From positions 33,609-97,608 of the forward strand of contig JAJDEN010000037.1 of assembly GCA_029259775.1 (NCBI GenBank): a DNA stretch of 64,000 nucleotides. Direction: 5' to 3'. A program made the position numbers and the translations under genes. Of the stretch, positions 15,898 through 25,335 are shown in pieces (the first letter of the stretch is position 1; every line of letters begins with the position of its first letter). The notes beneath the pieces were generated by a model, which was not told the origin of the DNA, searched no databases, and saw only the letters and a program-made list of their open reading frames with translations. This DNA is from Planctomycetota bacterium. Its GTDB lineage: Bacteria > Planctomycetota > PLA2 > JAEUHO01.

Positions 15898-17595
15898 CTA
15901 GTAGCTCAGGAACGCATCCAGGATGTTCTCGGTGATGACATTCGCGCCGAAGATGCGCGCTGTCTTCATGATGTCCTCGAGCGGGTTCGCGGCGGACTCG
16001 CCGTCATCCTCGTCCTCTTCACCCTCGGCAGCTGCTTCCTTGGGAGCGGTCCACGAGTTCGGCACCACGATGTAGTGCGTCTGCCCGTTCGGGGCAGCCT
16101 GGACGACGACGCCCATCTTCGCAAGGCGCTGGGTTGCCATGTCCTTGGGCCACTTGTCCAGCTTGGCAGCGAAGTAGACGTAGATGGTCTCGCCGGGCTG
16201 ATAGAAGGGATTGTGGATGTTGTCGCCGCCACCGACGTGGCCGGCAGTAATGCGACACTTGGCGCTGTGGTCACCGGAGACGCGGACGATCTGGAGCTCG
16301 CCCTTCATGCGGCGGTTGCCCATGCGGTCCAGGTCGCTGACGCCGAACTTCTGACCGACGTACACCTTGTCCTTGCTGCCGAGGTCGATGACCGCGGTGC
16401 CGAGGGTGCCGTTCGCCATGAGGACCTTGCCGTCGTTGTCGTTGCGCGCCCTGACCAGATCCTGCTTCTCCTTGAGAAGACGGTTCTGCTCCTTGCGAGC
16501 CTCGACCTCACGGCTCAGGCTTGCGACCTCCTTGGCCGCCGACTCCTTGTTCTTCGCGGCCTCGTTCTCGGCCGTCGTCTTGGCGATGGCGTTGCGGTCG
16601 GCCCGCTGGGTCTCGGCGGTGAGACGGTCCGTGAGCTGGTTGGTGTCGTTGGTGCGCGCCTGCTGCTCGCTGGCCAACGCCGCGTTGGCCTCGGTCAGCG
16701 AAGCTTCCTTCGCGGCCGTGTCCTTGCGCAGCTGGGTGACTTCCTGGGCCCAGGTGGTCATGTTCGCGCGCAGCTCGGAGCCCATGCGCTTGAAGGCCTC
16801 GTCAAGGCCGACGAGGGCTGCCTCGATCGTCTTCTTGCCGCTATCGGTGTACGTGTAGAAGTGGACGGTCACGCCCTCCTTCTTCGCATCACCCCACTGG
16901 CCGGGCGCGGCGATCCGCTCCGTGTACTCCGTCCAACCCTCCATCTCGGAGAGAGCCGTGAGGTCGTCGTTGTACTCCTTGACCTTGCCTTCCCACTCCT
17001 GGAGAGCCGAGGCGTAGTCGGCCTTGCCCTGCTCGTCGTCCGGATCCGCGGGGGAAATCGGACGGCTGAGGGAGACCTCGCCCCACTTGGCTTGGAGGCT
17101 CGCGAGCTTCTCCTTGAAGGCGTTGCTCAGCGTCTTGAAGGTGTGGGCCTTCTCGTCGCCTGTCTTCGTGGTGTGAAGACGAGCCTCACGCTCGAAGGTC
17201 AGCTGGGCGGCGGCGATGATCCTCTTCAGGACCCCGTCGACCGTCTGGCCGTCTTCCGGGCCGGGGACGACGCCGTCCGGCGTGAAGTTGCCGGTGACGA
17301 GCGTCGGATCCGTGATCTGGATCGTGTTCTCGGCGTAGCTGATCGACTTCAGCTGGAAGGGCTTGTAGTCGTAGCCCACCACCTTGCTGATCGATTTCAG
17401 CGCCTCGACCGCTCGGACCGCGTCGGCGTTGAGGGTCTTGTTCTTCTCCTTCGCCACCTTCAGGTCCTTGACCAGGTTGTCTTGCTTGTCGGTCTCGGAG
17501 AACCACATCCAAACGAAGACGAGAAGAAGAACGAGCGTAACGATGAACGCCCAGTTTGTGGAGCCGCGCTGCGTACGCGTATGAAGGGACTGCAT
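15898..17595 (-). CDS. Membrane-anchored coiled-coil protein with C-terminal beta domain, unknown function
   Basis: Start ATG 17595 (GGAG 12 nt upstream) gives 565 aa. One membrane helix sits at 14-32 (NWAFIVTLVLLLVFVWMWF). Charged helical sequence follows, with a clear coiled coil at about 300-420 rich in Ala, Glu, Lys and Gln. Near 425-500 comes a segment of the type NGTLGTAVIDLGSKDKVYVGQKFGV, which resembles the IDLGSKDGVxxG beta domain common in planctomycete and other envelope proteins. An acidic Glu/Asp patch lies near the C-terminus. It is probably a bitopic protein with a long periplasmic stalk. It is monocistronic by the terminator and gaps. No enzyme motif was found and I cannot name a function. 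Confidence 0.8.
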   Translation of the reverse strand: MQSLHTRTQRGSTNWAFIVTLVLLLVFVWMWFSETDKQDNLVKDLKVAKEKNKTLNADAVRAVEALKSISKVVGYDYKPFQLKSISYAENTIQITDPTLVTGNFTPDGVVPGPEDGQTVDGVLKRIIAAAQLTFEREARLHTTKTGDEKAHTFKTLSNAFKEKLASLQAKWGEVSLSRPISPADPDDEQGKADYASALQEWEGKVKEYNDDLTALSEMEGWTEYTERIAAPGQWGDAKKEGVTVHFYTYTDSGKKTIEAALVGLDEAFKRMGSELRANMTTWAQEVTQLRKDTAAKEASLTEANAALASEQQARTNDTNQLTDRLTAETQRADRNAIAKTTAENEAAKNKESAAKEVASLSREVEARKEQNRLLKEKQDLVRARNDNDGKVLMANGTLGTAVIDLGSKDKVYVGQKFGVSDLDRMGNRRMKGELQIVRVSGDHSAKCRITAGHVGGGDNIHNPFYQPGETIYVYFAAKLDKWPKDMATQRLAKMGVVVQAAPNGQTHYIVVPNSWTAPKEAAAEGEEDEDDGESAANPLEDIMKTARIFGANVITENILDAFLSY

Positions 17596-17725
17596 TCGGT
17601 TTGATCTCCAGCCCGTCCTGAGTGCTTTTGAGACACGTGTCTGAGACGCACCCACGCGAAAGCGCAGGCGCAGCGGAATCAGGAACCCGCCGACGCTCGC
17701 GCCGACCGGCCTCCCACCCGCGACA

Positions 17726-17755
17726 AAGGTAGCAGCGCACATCAGCCAGGGTCAA
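17726..17755 (-). promoter_or_regulatory. Weak candidate promoter for the coiled-coil gene
   Basis: Minus-strand TTGACC, 18-base spacer, TACCTT. The -35 is good and the -10 is poor (3 of 6). It lies about 130 bases upstream of the ATG. Confidence 0.25.
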
Positions 17756-18000
17756 CATCCGGGCCAGCGCAGGTTTGGTCGCAAATCGAGAGGACGTCAG
17801 GGGTTCCGCTTGACGCCTCCTGGGCACCCCCTATCGTGGTGCCAAGCCCTGAGGACCGGCTATCTGGCCCTCAAGGACATCGATTCCCGCGCCAAGCGCC
17901 CACACCAGAGGGCGCCGACCCAGGGGTAGTGACGCCCCCGGGACGCGCCAGGCGCAGGCGAATCGACGCTCGACGTGTTTTTCACGGAGTGATTTCACGA

Positions 18001-18030
18001 ACGGTTGTGCAGCGGTAACGGTTGCGCAGC
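18001..18030. promoter_or_regulatory. Tandem 13-nt repeat, possible operator
   Basis: ACGGTTGTGCAGC and ACGGTTGCGCAGC, 17 bases start to start, in the gap upstream of both divergent genes. Position suggests a regulator site; there is no direct proof. Confidence 0.25.
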
Positions 18031-18176
18031 CGTGTTTGGTCAAGACCCGCCAGGAGGTTGGTCTCGGCTTGACAGACGAGCACGTGAGATTCGAAGAGGC
18101 CTTCAAGGATGCGAACAGGGATCTTCCCTGCATTCTCGGAGGCCTTCTCGGAGGTACCGGTGGCGCGCCGGGTGGC

Positions 18177-19025
18177 GTGCGCCCCCACCGCTTCGAAGCC
18201 CGGTTTTCTGGGCTTCGCAAGCCACGGGGCATCGGCGGCAGCCACGGGCATCGGCCTGGAAGCTACGTCCCTACGGAGGATGGAACCCTGCAACACGAAC
18301 CCACCTACACGACGGGCAGCGCGGCGCCGCTCGCTCCGCGCCTCGTCCTCGGCATGATGGGCGGTATCGGCGCGGGCAAGAGCTACGTCGCCCGCCGCAC
18401 GGGCGAGCTGGGCCAGGGCCGGGTCGTGGACGCGGACGTGATCGCCCACGAGGCGCTTGCGCTGTACGCCGCCGACGGCCGCCTGGCCGAGGCTGTTGGT
18501 GCGGAGTTCGTGTGCGACGGCAAGCCCGACGTGAAAGCCCTCGGCCGCCGCGCGTTCGAGGATCCGGCCCTCCTCCGCCGTCTCGAGCGCCTGATCCATC
18601 CCTACGCCCACTCGGCCATCAAGGTGGCCATCGACGATTTTCGCTCCGGCGATGGGCCCTCGCTTCTCGTGCTGGACGTTCCGCTGCTCATCGAGGTGGG
18701 TCTCGACCGCCACTGCGACACCCTCTGGTACGTCGAGGCGCCGGACGGTCTACGCGCCGAACGAGCCCAGCAGCGCGGGCTGACCCTTGAGCAGATCCGC
18801 ATGCGCGAAGCGTTCCAGAGCCCGCGGGAGCGCAAGCGGGCCCGCGCCGATCACGTCATCCGCAATGATGTGCCCCCCGCCGAGTTGGACCGACAGATCC
18901 TCGCAGGACTTGCGCGTGTCGGGCTCGCACACGTAGGCGGAGATGTGGACGTGACGTGCGACGCGGACGGGGAACCCGGGCGGGAAGCGTCTGGCGAGAC
19001 CGCCGTCGGCAACCCGATTCCGTAG
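18177..19025 (+). CDS. coaE: Dephospho-CoA kinase
   Basis: CoaE phosphorylates the 3'-OH of dephospho-CoA, the last step of CoA synthesis. The Walker A motif is GGIGAGKS, followed by VDADVIAHEAL, LLVLDVPLLIEVGLD, and the lid region RAQQRGLTLEQIRMREAFQS ending in RARADHVIRND. Usual CoaE proteins are about 200 residues and begin within 10 residues of the P-loop. Here no ATG is close. The in-frame options are GTG 18177 (62 residues before the P-loop), TTG 18036, or a CTG at 18288 with GGAGG 8 nt upstream. GTG 18177 is reported as the nearest standard start, with low certainty. A C-terminal extension of about 30 residues follows the kinase. rho follows on the same strand. Confidence 0.85.
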   Translation: MRPHRFEARFSGLRKPRGIGGSHGHRPGSYVPTEDGTLQHEPTYTTGSAAPLAPRLVLGMMGGIGAGKSYVARRTGELGQGRVVDADVIAHEALALYAADGRLAEAVGAEFVCDGKPDVKALGRRAFEDPALLRRLERLIHPYAHSAIKVAIDDFRSGDGPSLLVLDVPLLIEVGLDRHCDTLWYVEAPDGLRAERAQQRGLTLEQIRMREAFQSPRERKRARADHVIRNDVPPAELDRQILAGLARVGLAHVGGDVDVTCDADGEPGREASGETAVGNPIP

Positions 19026-19077
19026 GCGCGACGCCCCGAGGCGCAGCACGCGTGGCCAACACGTGCAACGGAGGGAC

Positions 19078-19122
19078 AGGCATTCCACGAGCAGGCATTC
19101 CACGAGCAGGGATTCGACGCAC
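19078..19122. repeat. 15-nt tandem repeat between coaE and rho
   Basis: AGGCATTCCACGAGC occurs twice exactly (19078-19092, 19093-19107) and once diverged (AGGGATTCGACGCAC, 19108-19122). Noncoding. Confidence 0.7.
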
Positions 19123-19264
19123 AGGCCACACACAAGACACGGCACACGGTTCATCGGGCGCGTCGCGCCCGGGCCCGTGTCCCAGACACCCCATCGACAG
19201 CGAACATCGACCGACACGCCGACAGACGGCGTCCGCCGGCGAAGGTTCCGGAGATAGCCAGACC

Positions 19265-21259
19265 ATGGCTGCAAAGAAGAAGGCCTCCAAGAAGGCCGCG
19301 AAGAAGAAGACAGCCAAGGCGCCCGCCAAGAAGAGGGCTGCCAAGGCCGTGCCCCCGAAGAAGGCAGCGGCCTCCAAGAAGGCAGCGTCGGCGAAGGCAC
19401 CCGCAAAGAAGGCACCCGCCAAGAAGGCCCCCGCCAAGAAGGCCCCTGCCAAGAAGGCCCCCGCCAAGAAGGCCCCCGCCAAGAAGAAGGCTGCCGCGAA
19501 GAAGAAGGCTGCCGCGAAGAAGGCGCCGGCGAAGCGCGCGAGTTCCGCGGCCACCAAGAAAGCGGCACGCAAGGCGACCACCGCTCCCGCCGCAGGCAGT
19601 GCCCCCGACCGGACTGCCCCCGCGCGTGGTGCCGCAGAAGAGGTCGTCGAGCCGGCAGCGCTCAAGACCGCCGCTGCCGAGGTGGCTTCCGTCGGCCTCG
19701 CACGCGGACGCCGCCGCGCTGGCACCCCGCCACGCGCAACGACGCCCGCCACGACGCGCGCCGCCATCCCGCCCCTGCCGGACGAGGACGAAGACTTCGT
19801 CCCGTTCGAGCCCGAGTCCCCGCGCCGCCGCCGTCCCCGCCGCAAGCGCGGACCCGGCGTCGATCGGGCGCTCGTCCAGAAGTTGGGCAAGGTCCGCGCC
19901 GGGGACGCCCACATCTCCGAACTCGACGCGCTCACCGCCGACGAGGTCGAGGCGCTTGCCAAACACGCGGGCGTTCGCCCGCGCCCGGGCGAGACCTCGA
20001 GTGAGACGATCTTCCGGCTCGTCAACGAGGGGGCGGACGAACCCAGGAGCAAGACCCGCTCAGGTGGCCGTGGCGGACGCGACGCCCCGATCCGTGACAC
20101 GCCGGATCGCGACCGCCGTGGCCGCAGCAAGGCCGCCGCACCGGTCGAGGAACTGGTTCACGTCGAGGGCCTGCTCGAGCTCCACCCGGACGGCTACGGA
20201 TTCCTGCGCAAGCCGGGCCGCAGCTACACGCAGCATCCCGAGGACGTCTACGTCGCTGTGGGACTCGTGCGCCGGCTGGGCCTCCGGGCCGGTCACTGGA
20301 TCTCCGGCAAGGCCAACCGCCGGCGTCCGAACCAGCCGCAGCTCGCACTGCACTCGATCGACGAGGTCAACCACGAAGACCCCGAGAAGGTTCGCGATCT
20401 CGTCGAGTTCGACAAGCTCACGGTCGTCTACCCGGACCAGCGACTGCCGCTCGAGACGGTCCCCGAGGACCTCGAGATGCGCATCATGGACCTCTTCTGC
20501 CCGCTCGGCCGGGGTCAGCGCGGGCTGATCGTCGCGCCGCCGCGTACGGGCAAGACGATCATGCTGACGAAGCTCGCCGACGCGATCGCGGCGAACAGCC
20601 CTGACGTCGACATCGTCGTGCTGCTGGTCGACGAGCGTCCGGAGGAGGTCACGAACATGAGCCGCTCCGTGCGCGGCGAGGTCGTGGCGTCCACGTTCGA
20701 CAGGCCGGCCAGCAACCACATCCGCGTGGCGGAGCTGGTCATGGAGAAGGTCAAGCGGATGGTCGAGTTCGGGCGCCACGTGGTGCTTCTGCTCGACTCC
20801 ATCACGCGTATGGGCCGTGCCTACAACAACGCGACCGGCGGCTCCGGCCGCATCCTGACGGGCGGTCTCGATGCCAAGGCGCTCACCAAGCCCAAGCGCT
20901 TCTTCGGTAGCGCCCGCAACGTCGAAGACGGCGGCAGCCTGACGATCGTCGCGACGGCGCTCATCGACACCGGCAGTCGCATGGACCAGGTGATCTTCGA
21001 GGAGTTCAAGGGCACAGGCAACATGGAGCTGGTGCTCAACCGCGACATGGCCAACGCCCGCGTCTGGCCCGCGATCGACGTACCGGCGTCCGCTACGCGC
21101 AACGAGGATCTGCTGATGCACCCGGACGAGTTGCGCCGGATCACGATGCTGCGCCGCGCCATCACCGGACAGGATCCTCAGGGCGTGATGCTGACCCTGC
21201 GCGAGCAGCTGAAGCAGAACGCCACGAACGCCGAGTTCCTCATGCGGCTCGGCAACTGA
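19265..21259 (+). CDS. rho: Transcription termination factor Rho with long basic N-terminal extension
   Basis: Rho is the hexameric RNA helicase that ends transcription. Start ATG 19265 (GGAG about 13 nt upstream) gives 664 aa against about 420 in E. coli. Residues 1-105 are Lys/Ala/Pro repeats, including five-residue PAKKA units at about 46-75, resembling histone H1 tails. Residues 106-200 are low-complexity with an acidic patch and an Arg-rich stretch. A Rho N-terminal helix bundle lies at about 200-255. RNA-binding domain: [16 protein letters not shown] (302-317), EDVYV. ATPase: Walker A APPRTGKT (424-431), [15 protein letters not shown] (451-465), [11 protein letters not shown], and the R-loop [13 protein letters not shown]-terminal insertions are known in high-GC Rho proteins; this one is extreme. 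Core function is certain. Confidence 0.96.
   Translation: MAAKKKASKKAAKKKTAKAPAKKRAAKAVPPKKAAASKKAASAKAPAKKAPAKKAPAKKAPAKKAPAKKAPAKKKAAAKKKAAAKKAPAKRASSAATKKAARKATTAPAAGSAPDRTAPARGAAEEVVEPAALKTAAAEVASVGLARGRRRAGTPPRATTPATTRAAIPPLPDEDEDFVPFEPESPRRRRPRRKRGPGVDRALVQKLGKVRAGDAHISELDALTADEVEALAKHAGVRPRPGETSSETIFRLVNEGADEPRSKTRSGGRGGRDAPIRDTPDRDRRGRSKAAAPVEELVHVEGLLELHPDGYGFLRKPGRSYTQHPEDVYVAVGLVRRLGLRAGHWISGKANRRRPNQPQLALHSIDEVNHEDPEKVRDLVEFDKLTVVYPDQRLPLETVPEDLEMRIMDLFCPLGRGQRGLIVAPPRTGKTIMLTKLADAIAANSPDVDIVVLLVDERPEEVTNMSRSVRGEVVASTFDRPASNHIRVAELVMEKVKRMVEFGRHVVLLLDSITRMGRAYNNATGGSGRILTGGLDAKALTKPKRFFGSARNVEDGGSLTIVATALIDTGSRMDQVIFEEFKGTGNMELVLNRDMANARVWPAIDVPASATRNEDLLMHPDELRRITMLRRAITGQDPQGVMLTLREQLKQNATNAEFLMRLGN
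19385..19520. repeat. 15-nt tandem repeat tract in rho N-terminus
   Basis: Units GCACCCGCAAAGAAG / GCCCCCGCCAAGAAG recur head to tail from about 19396 to 19490 and encode PAKKA/APAKK, followed by shorter KKKAAA units. Nearly identical codons suggest recent unequal duplication. Confidence 0.75.
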
Positions 21260-21308
21260 GGCGCGGCGACGCGGTCGGACACATGATCCTCCGCTACATG
21301 GTTCTGGA

Positions 21309-21345
21309 CACGTTGACTTCAACCTTGCCTTCCACGTCCCCTGGC
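21309..21345 (-). repeat. Dispersed GTCAACGTG repeat, copy B (minus)
   Basis: The minus strand reads GTGGCAAGCCAGGGGACGTG, then GAAGGCAAGGTTGAAGTCAA and CGTG. It matches copy D (37805-37848) over about 45 bases and faces copy C at 21402 as an inverted repeat. Confidence 0.65.
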
Positions 21346-21401
21346 TTGCCACGTGTACTTGCACTCCGACACGGACCGCACCTGAGCCGTCGAAGGGCGA
21401 A

Positions 21402-21428
21402 GTCAAAGGCAACGTCAAAGTCAAGGTG
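21402..21428 (+). repeat. Dispersed GTCAAAGTCAACGTG repeat, copy C
   Basis: GTCAAAGGCAACGTCAAAGT then CAAGGTG; 26 of 27 bases match copy A. It overlaps the last codons of the lytic transglycosylase gene on the other strand. Confidence 0.7.
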
Positions 21429-22107
21429 AGGGGAGCCCGGCGTACGCGTCCCGGAAGCGGAGCACCCGCTTGAGGTGTTTGCGCGTCTCCGCAAAGCCCT
21501 CGCGTTCGATCACGTCACGGGCTGAAGCGTCCGGGGCCGCGCTACGCCAGCGCAGCACACGCGTGGGGCCCGCGTTGTAGGCAGCGACCGCAAACGGTAC
21601 ATGCCCGTGAAAGCGGCGCAGGAGCCGGCTCAAGTACGACGCGCCCAAGCGCACGTTGAGCGGACCCTCGGTGAGCCGCGCCGGCGCGTAGTCGCGCACC
21701 CGCAACCGGACGGCCTCTGCGGCTGCCGTCGCCGGCATCAACTGGAGCAAACCGACCGCGCCCGCGCGACTCACAGCCTCGGGATCCCCCCCGCTCTCCG
21801 CCGCCATCAGGCCGCGGAGGAGGTCGGCGTCGAGCGCAAACTCACGTGCCGCGGCCTCGATCTCGCCGTTCCAGCGCGACAGGTCCGGCGGCGAGGCGGC
21901 GTGGTGCCACCCCAGCCAGGCCCCCACGCCCAACGCGAGCACGAGGACCGGGACGGCCATCGCCCAGGAGGCGCGCGCTCGTCTCGACGGCCGATCGGGC
22001 TCGCTCAACGGCCGATCCGCCCCGGCCAGCGGCCCATCCGCTGGATCAACGGTCACGCCGGGGCGCGCGGCGGGCGGCGAGCCAGCGGCTCCACTCGTCG
22101 GCAGCAC
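21421..22107 (-). CDS. Membrane-anchored lytic transglycosylase (SLT domain)
   Basis: SLT enzymes cut the MurNAc-GlcNAc bond of peptidoglycan. The 228-aa protein starts at GTG 22107 with GGAGG 6-7 nt upstream, overlapping the end of the HEAT-repeat gene by 62 bases. A membrane helix spans about 49-66 (WAMAVPVLVLALGVGAWLGW). The SLT fold follows, with catalytic Glu104 in AAESGGDPEAVSRAGAVGLLQ and LMP after it, then AVAAYNAGPTRV (about 178-189). It is the usual size for a single-domain SLT. Presence of the enzyme means the organism has or had peptidoglycan, in line with glmU. Confidence 0.88.
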   Translation of the reverse strand: MLPTSGAAGSPPAARPGVTVDPADGPLAGADRPLSEPDRPSRRARASWAMAVPVLVLALGVGAWLGWHHAASPPDLSRWNGEIEAAAREFALDADLLRGLMAAESGGDPEAVSRAGAVGLLQLMPATAAAEAVRLRVRDYAPARLTEGPLNVRLGASYLSRLLRRFHGHVPFAVAAYNAGPTRVLRWRSAAPDASARDVIEREGFAETRKHLKRVLRFRDAYAGLPSP

Positions 22108-25100
22108 GCGCGGCCTCCGCCGGCGACGTCGAGCGTTCGATGCGCTTGCGGAGCGACCGACCGGTCAGGCGCTCCAGGGCCACACCTGCGTTGCGGCGCA
22201 GGACCGCGTCGTCATCGCGCAGCACGCGGATCAGCAACGGCACGCCGCCGAGTCCCTGACGGCCTTCGAGGTACAACGCGAGAGGCCCGACGTCGTAGCC
22301 CTTGCGCTTGAGCGCCTCGCGGAACCAGACACGATCGGACTGGGCCTTTACGCGCGGGTCCTCGTACCACTGCTCGTAGCGCTGTGCGATCGCGCTGTAG
22401 CCGCGCACATTGAACCGCACGGACGTGAGCGTCTCGATCGCGACGAGGGCTTCGTCGCGATCGGCACCACGGCCCTTGCGCAAGATCTGCAGCAGGAACG
22501 GGAAGGCCTCGGCCATGTTGTGATCGGCGGCGCGCAGCGCGGCGGCGTTGCGCACGCCCGAGTCGCGATCGCCCAGGTAGCGACGCATGAGCACGGGCAC
22601 GACGTCGCCACGGAAGCGACCGAGGACGCCGACGACGCGAGCGCGCCGCTCGGCATCGGGCTCACCGCCCGTCAGGTGCTCGACCAGCGCGAAGCGGGCC
22701 TCGTCCGTCCCCATGCCGACGAGCGTGCGCCCAGCCGCCGCTCGGACACCGTCGTCGCTGTCGTTGAGGAGGTAGTAACGCAGCAGACGCACGGCATCCT
22801 TGTGGCCGGTGCGCGCCATCGAAGCGAGCGCCGCAGCGCGCAACGCGCCCGAACGGCCATCCTTGCGCTCCTCCGCCATCACGCGCGTGAGGAAGCGGTG
22901 GGCGCTGCGATCGGGGATGTAGCCAAGGGCCCTCGTGACCTCGAGCTTCGTGCTGAACGTGCCGCCGTGATAGAGCTGCTCGAGCTTGGCGACCATGCCG
23001 CTCTCGCCCAGGTAGGCACGCCCGATCAACGCGTTGATCGATACCGTGGCCTCCTCGTCGGCACTCAGCACCTCGAGGCCGGCCCGCAGGCGTCCGTAGA
23101 CTTCCTTGCGCTGGGCGTCGGTCATCCGCTTGGCCCGGCCGCTCTCGACAAAGAGCCGTGTCGCTTGGGCGCCGGCCGCGCGCATGGACACGCGGTCGTC
23201 GGCGTGGGCCTTCATGATCCGTGCGACGCCACCGTCGAGCAGCAGCCCGGCCAGGATCTCCATGGCCTGGGGCTCCTGACGCCCTGCGATCGCGGCGACG
23301 ATCTCTTCGCGGACGCTGTCGTGGCCCTGCTCGATGACCCAGCGCAGGCCGTCCGACTCCATGCGTCCGAACGACTCGCGCTTCGTGAGTTCCTTGGCCA
23401 GGTGACTGGCTTCGGACTTCGTCAAGCGCCCGTCCTCGCGCTGGAGGCGAGCGAGGGCATCGGCCCGCGACACGTCGTCCGGCAGGTCGTCGAACGAGTA
23501 GACGACCGCCGCCTGCAGCATCGCGCGGCGCTGCTCGGGGTCGGCCTGCGCCATGAGGTCGACGTTGGCCTTCCAGTAGGACTGTGCATCCGGCCACTTG
23601 TCGGTGTCGCGGAACTTCTGCCAGAGGTTGGCGTCGATGAGCGCGTTCATGCGCATGCGCATGCGGGCGAACTTCTGGCGGTGCGCCTGCCCGTCGACCT
23701 CCGAGAGTCCCATCTCGTCGGCACTCACGGTGAGGCGCTTGCGCTGGTTGAGGACCCCCAGCGTCACGGCGACGTGCTCGTTGGCACGCTCGCCTCCGCG
23801 CTCGATGGTCGAGAAGAGGCCCTCGCCATCGAGGAACGAGACGAGCCCCTCGAACACGCGGCGCTTGAGCAGGAACGATCCGCGGCGTTCGGCGCCGCCC
23901 TCGGAGACGAAGGTCGCCGAGCGCCGCAGGCCACTGGCGGCGATGGCATCGAAGCGTACGTACGCGCGCGCGACATCCGTCGGGTCGAGCTTCTGCAAGG
24001 GACGGCGTGCACGGAAGCTGGCGCGGCTCGTCTGCCACCACTGGGCCCAGGCGACGGCCGTGTCGGGCAGGTCGCGACCGGAGAGGCGGCGCAGGGAAGC
24101 GAAGATGCTGGGTGCCATGCTGCCGTAGTCGCGGAAGTGCGAACCGCCCAGCGTGTTGATGAGCGTGTCGACGACGCGGCCGTCCAGCAGATTGGCGACG
24201 TTGGCGTCGCGCGAATCGAGCGCGCCGTAGGCGAGGCCCACCGCGGCGGCGCCGCGCGACAGCTTCTCGGGATGCAGCAGGCCGCGCCGCCCCGTGAGCT
24301 CCAGGACGGTCGCTTCCTCGAACGGGTTCGACACGTGCGCACGGGCCGTCTCGACGAGGGCGATGATCGAGTAGGCGCGCTCGCGTGCGCCGGCCTCCCG
24401 CGCGTAGGCGTTGAGGCGCCTAAGGAGCGTCGCGCTCGACCGCTGCGCCAGCTGACGTGCCGCAGCATAGGAGACGGAGGGCGCCAGATCGGACAAGGCC
24501 TGGACCAGGCGCTCGTCGACGTCTTCGACGCCGGAGGACGAGATCAGCTGCAAGCCGGCGATGCGGACGGCGGCCTTCTCGGACTCGAGCAACTGCAGGA
24601 CCCGGTCGCGATCGCCGGGGCCGACCTTGCCCGCGAGGAACTCGGCTGCCTTCTGGCGGAAGACGGGCTTGCTCGAGAGCGTCAGGAAGCTGATCAGCCA
24701 GTCCTTGGTGATCTGGCCGTCGAGGCCGTAGGCCGCGTTGAAGAAGACCTCCGCGCGGCTCGCATTCATGCGCTTGGCCGCGGCCCGCAGGATGACCTGG
24801 ACGTGGACCGGTGCGCCGACCTTGCCGAGCACCCACGCCACGCCGGCCTGCAACGCCGGGTCGCCCCCGTTGAGGTTGCCCACGAGCAGCGGCACCGTGT
24901 CCTGGCCCGCGAGGAAGAGGTTCTCGGCAGCGCGACGGCCCTTGCGGTCGGGCCAGGTGCGCAGCTTCAGGATCTCGCGCGAGATCGGATCGAGATCGGC
25001 GCTGGGGGTCCGCCGCGTCGTGCCGGGCCTCTTGCCCTTGGAGCCGGACGCGCTCTTCGTCGGCCGCTTCGTCGGGTTGCCCTTCCCGTCGGTGCCGAAG

Positions 25101-25255
25101 TCGAAGCCCTTGCGGGCCTTCTCGTCGTCCGCGAACGCCGGCGTGGCGAGCACGAGGCAGAGCGCCCAGGCAAGTACGTGCCACGCCGGCCGCCATCCAG
25201 GGGCAGGACGGGCGACAGAGAGAGGGAGAGGACGGGGGGTCTCGACACAGGACAT
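22046..25255 (-). CDS. Secreted HEAT-repeat protein
   Basis: A 1069-aa protein starting at ATG 25255 with GAGG 8 nt upstream; an upstream frame exists but this start gives a signal peptide (hydrophobic core WHVLAWALCLVLATPAFA, cut before DDEKARKG). Helical HEAT-like units recur, for example LEQLYHGGTFSTKLEVTRAL, SGALRAAALASMARTGHKD, DSDDGVRAAAGRTLVGMG and GDRDSGVRNAAALRAADHN in the C-terminal third, and similar units at 80-260. A middle part (about 400-620) lacks clear repeats. HEAT solenoids bind partner proteins; such exported proteins are typical of planctomycetes. No catalytic motif is seen. Its 3' end overlaps the transglycosylase start, so the two may act together at the wall (inference). 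Confidence 0.85.
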   Translation of the reverse strand: MSCVETPRPLPLSVARPAPGWRPAWHVLAWALCLVLATPAFADDEKARKGFDFGTDGKGNPTKRPTKSASGSKGKRPGTTRRTPSADLDPISREILKLRTWPDRKGRRAAENLFLAGQDTVPLLVGNLNGGDPALQAGVAWVLGKVGAPVHVQVILRAAAKRMNASRAEVFFNAAYGLDGQITKDWLISFLTLSSKPVFRQKAAEFLAGKVGPGDRDRVLQLLESEKAAVRIAGLQLISSSGVEDVDERLVQALSDLAPSVSYAAARQLAQRSSATLLRRLNAYAREAGARERAYSIIALVETARAHVSNPFEEATVLELTGRRGLLHPEKLSRGAAAVGLAYGALDSRDANVANLLDGRVVDTLINTLGGSHFRDYGSMAPSIFASLRRLSGRDLPDTAVAWAQWWQTSRASFRARRPLQKLDPTDVARAYVRFDAIAASGLRRSATFVSEGGAERRGSFLLKRRVFEGLVSFLDGEGLFSTIERGGERANEHVAVTLGVLNQRKRLTVSADEMGLSEVDGQAHRQKFARMRMRMNALIDANLWQKFRDTDKWPDAQSYWKANVDLMAQADPEQRRAMLQAAVVYSFDDLPDDVSRADALARLQREDGRLTKSEASHLAKELTKRESFGRMESDGLRWVIEQGHDSVREEIVAAIAGRQEPQAMEILAGLLLDGGVARIMKAHADDRVSMRAAGAQATRLFVESGRAKRMTDAQRKEVYGRLRAGLEVLSADEEATVSINALIGRAYLGESGMVAKLEQLYHGGTFSTKLEVTRALGYIPDRSAHRFLTRVMAEERKDGRSGALRAAALASMARTGHKDAVRLLRYYLLNDSDDGVRAAAGRTLVGMGTDEARFALVEHLTGGEPDAERRARVVGVLGRFRGDVVPVLMRRYLGDRDSGVRNAAALRAADHNMAEAFPFLLQILRKGRGADRDEALVAIETLTSVRFNVRGYSAIAQRYEQWYEDPRVKAQSDRVWFREALKRKGYDVGPLALYLEGRQGLGGVPLLIRVLRDDDAVLRRNAGVALERLTGRSLRKRIERSTSPAEAARAADEWSRWLAARRAPRRDR

Positions 25256-25335
25256 GCAGCAACCTCGCAGAACCCCACAAGGGTGCCCGGGACGGGTCAT
25301 GCACCCGTCATCCTGCGCAGGGTCAGGAGCAGGCG

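Larger units (their letters stand above)
17596..18176. other. Gap between divergent coiled-coil gene and coaE
   Basis: These 581 bases separate genes pointing away from each other, so both promoters should be here. A weak sigma-70 match for the minus gene lies at 17726-17755. A 13-nt imperfect direct repeat ACGGTTGTGCAGC / ACGGTTGCGCAGC lies at 18001-18013 and 18018-18030, spaced like a tandem operator. The coaE frame remains open back to about 18036, so part of the gap may be translated. Confidence 0.5.

Noticed and set aside
17831..18232. 133-codon minus-strand open frame between the coiled-coil gene and coaE
   Set aside because: No ribosome-binding site, no recognisable domain, and it overlaps the likely promoter region and coaE frame.
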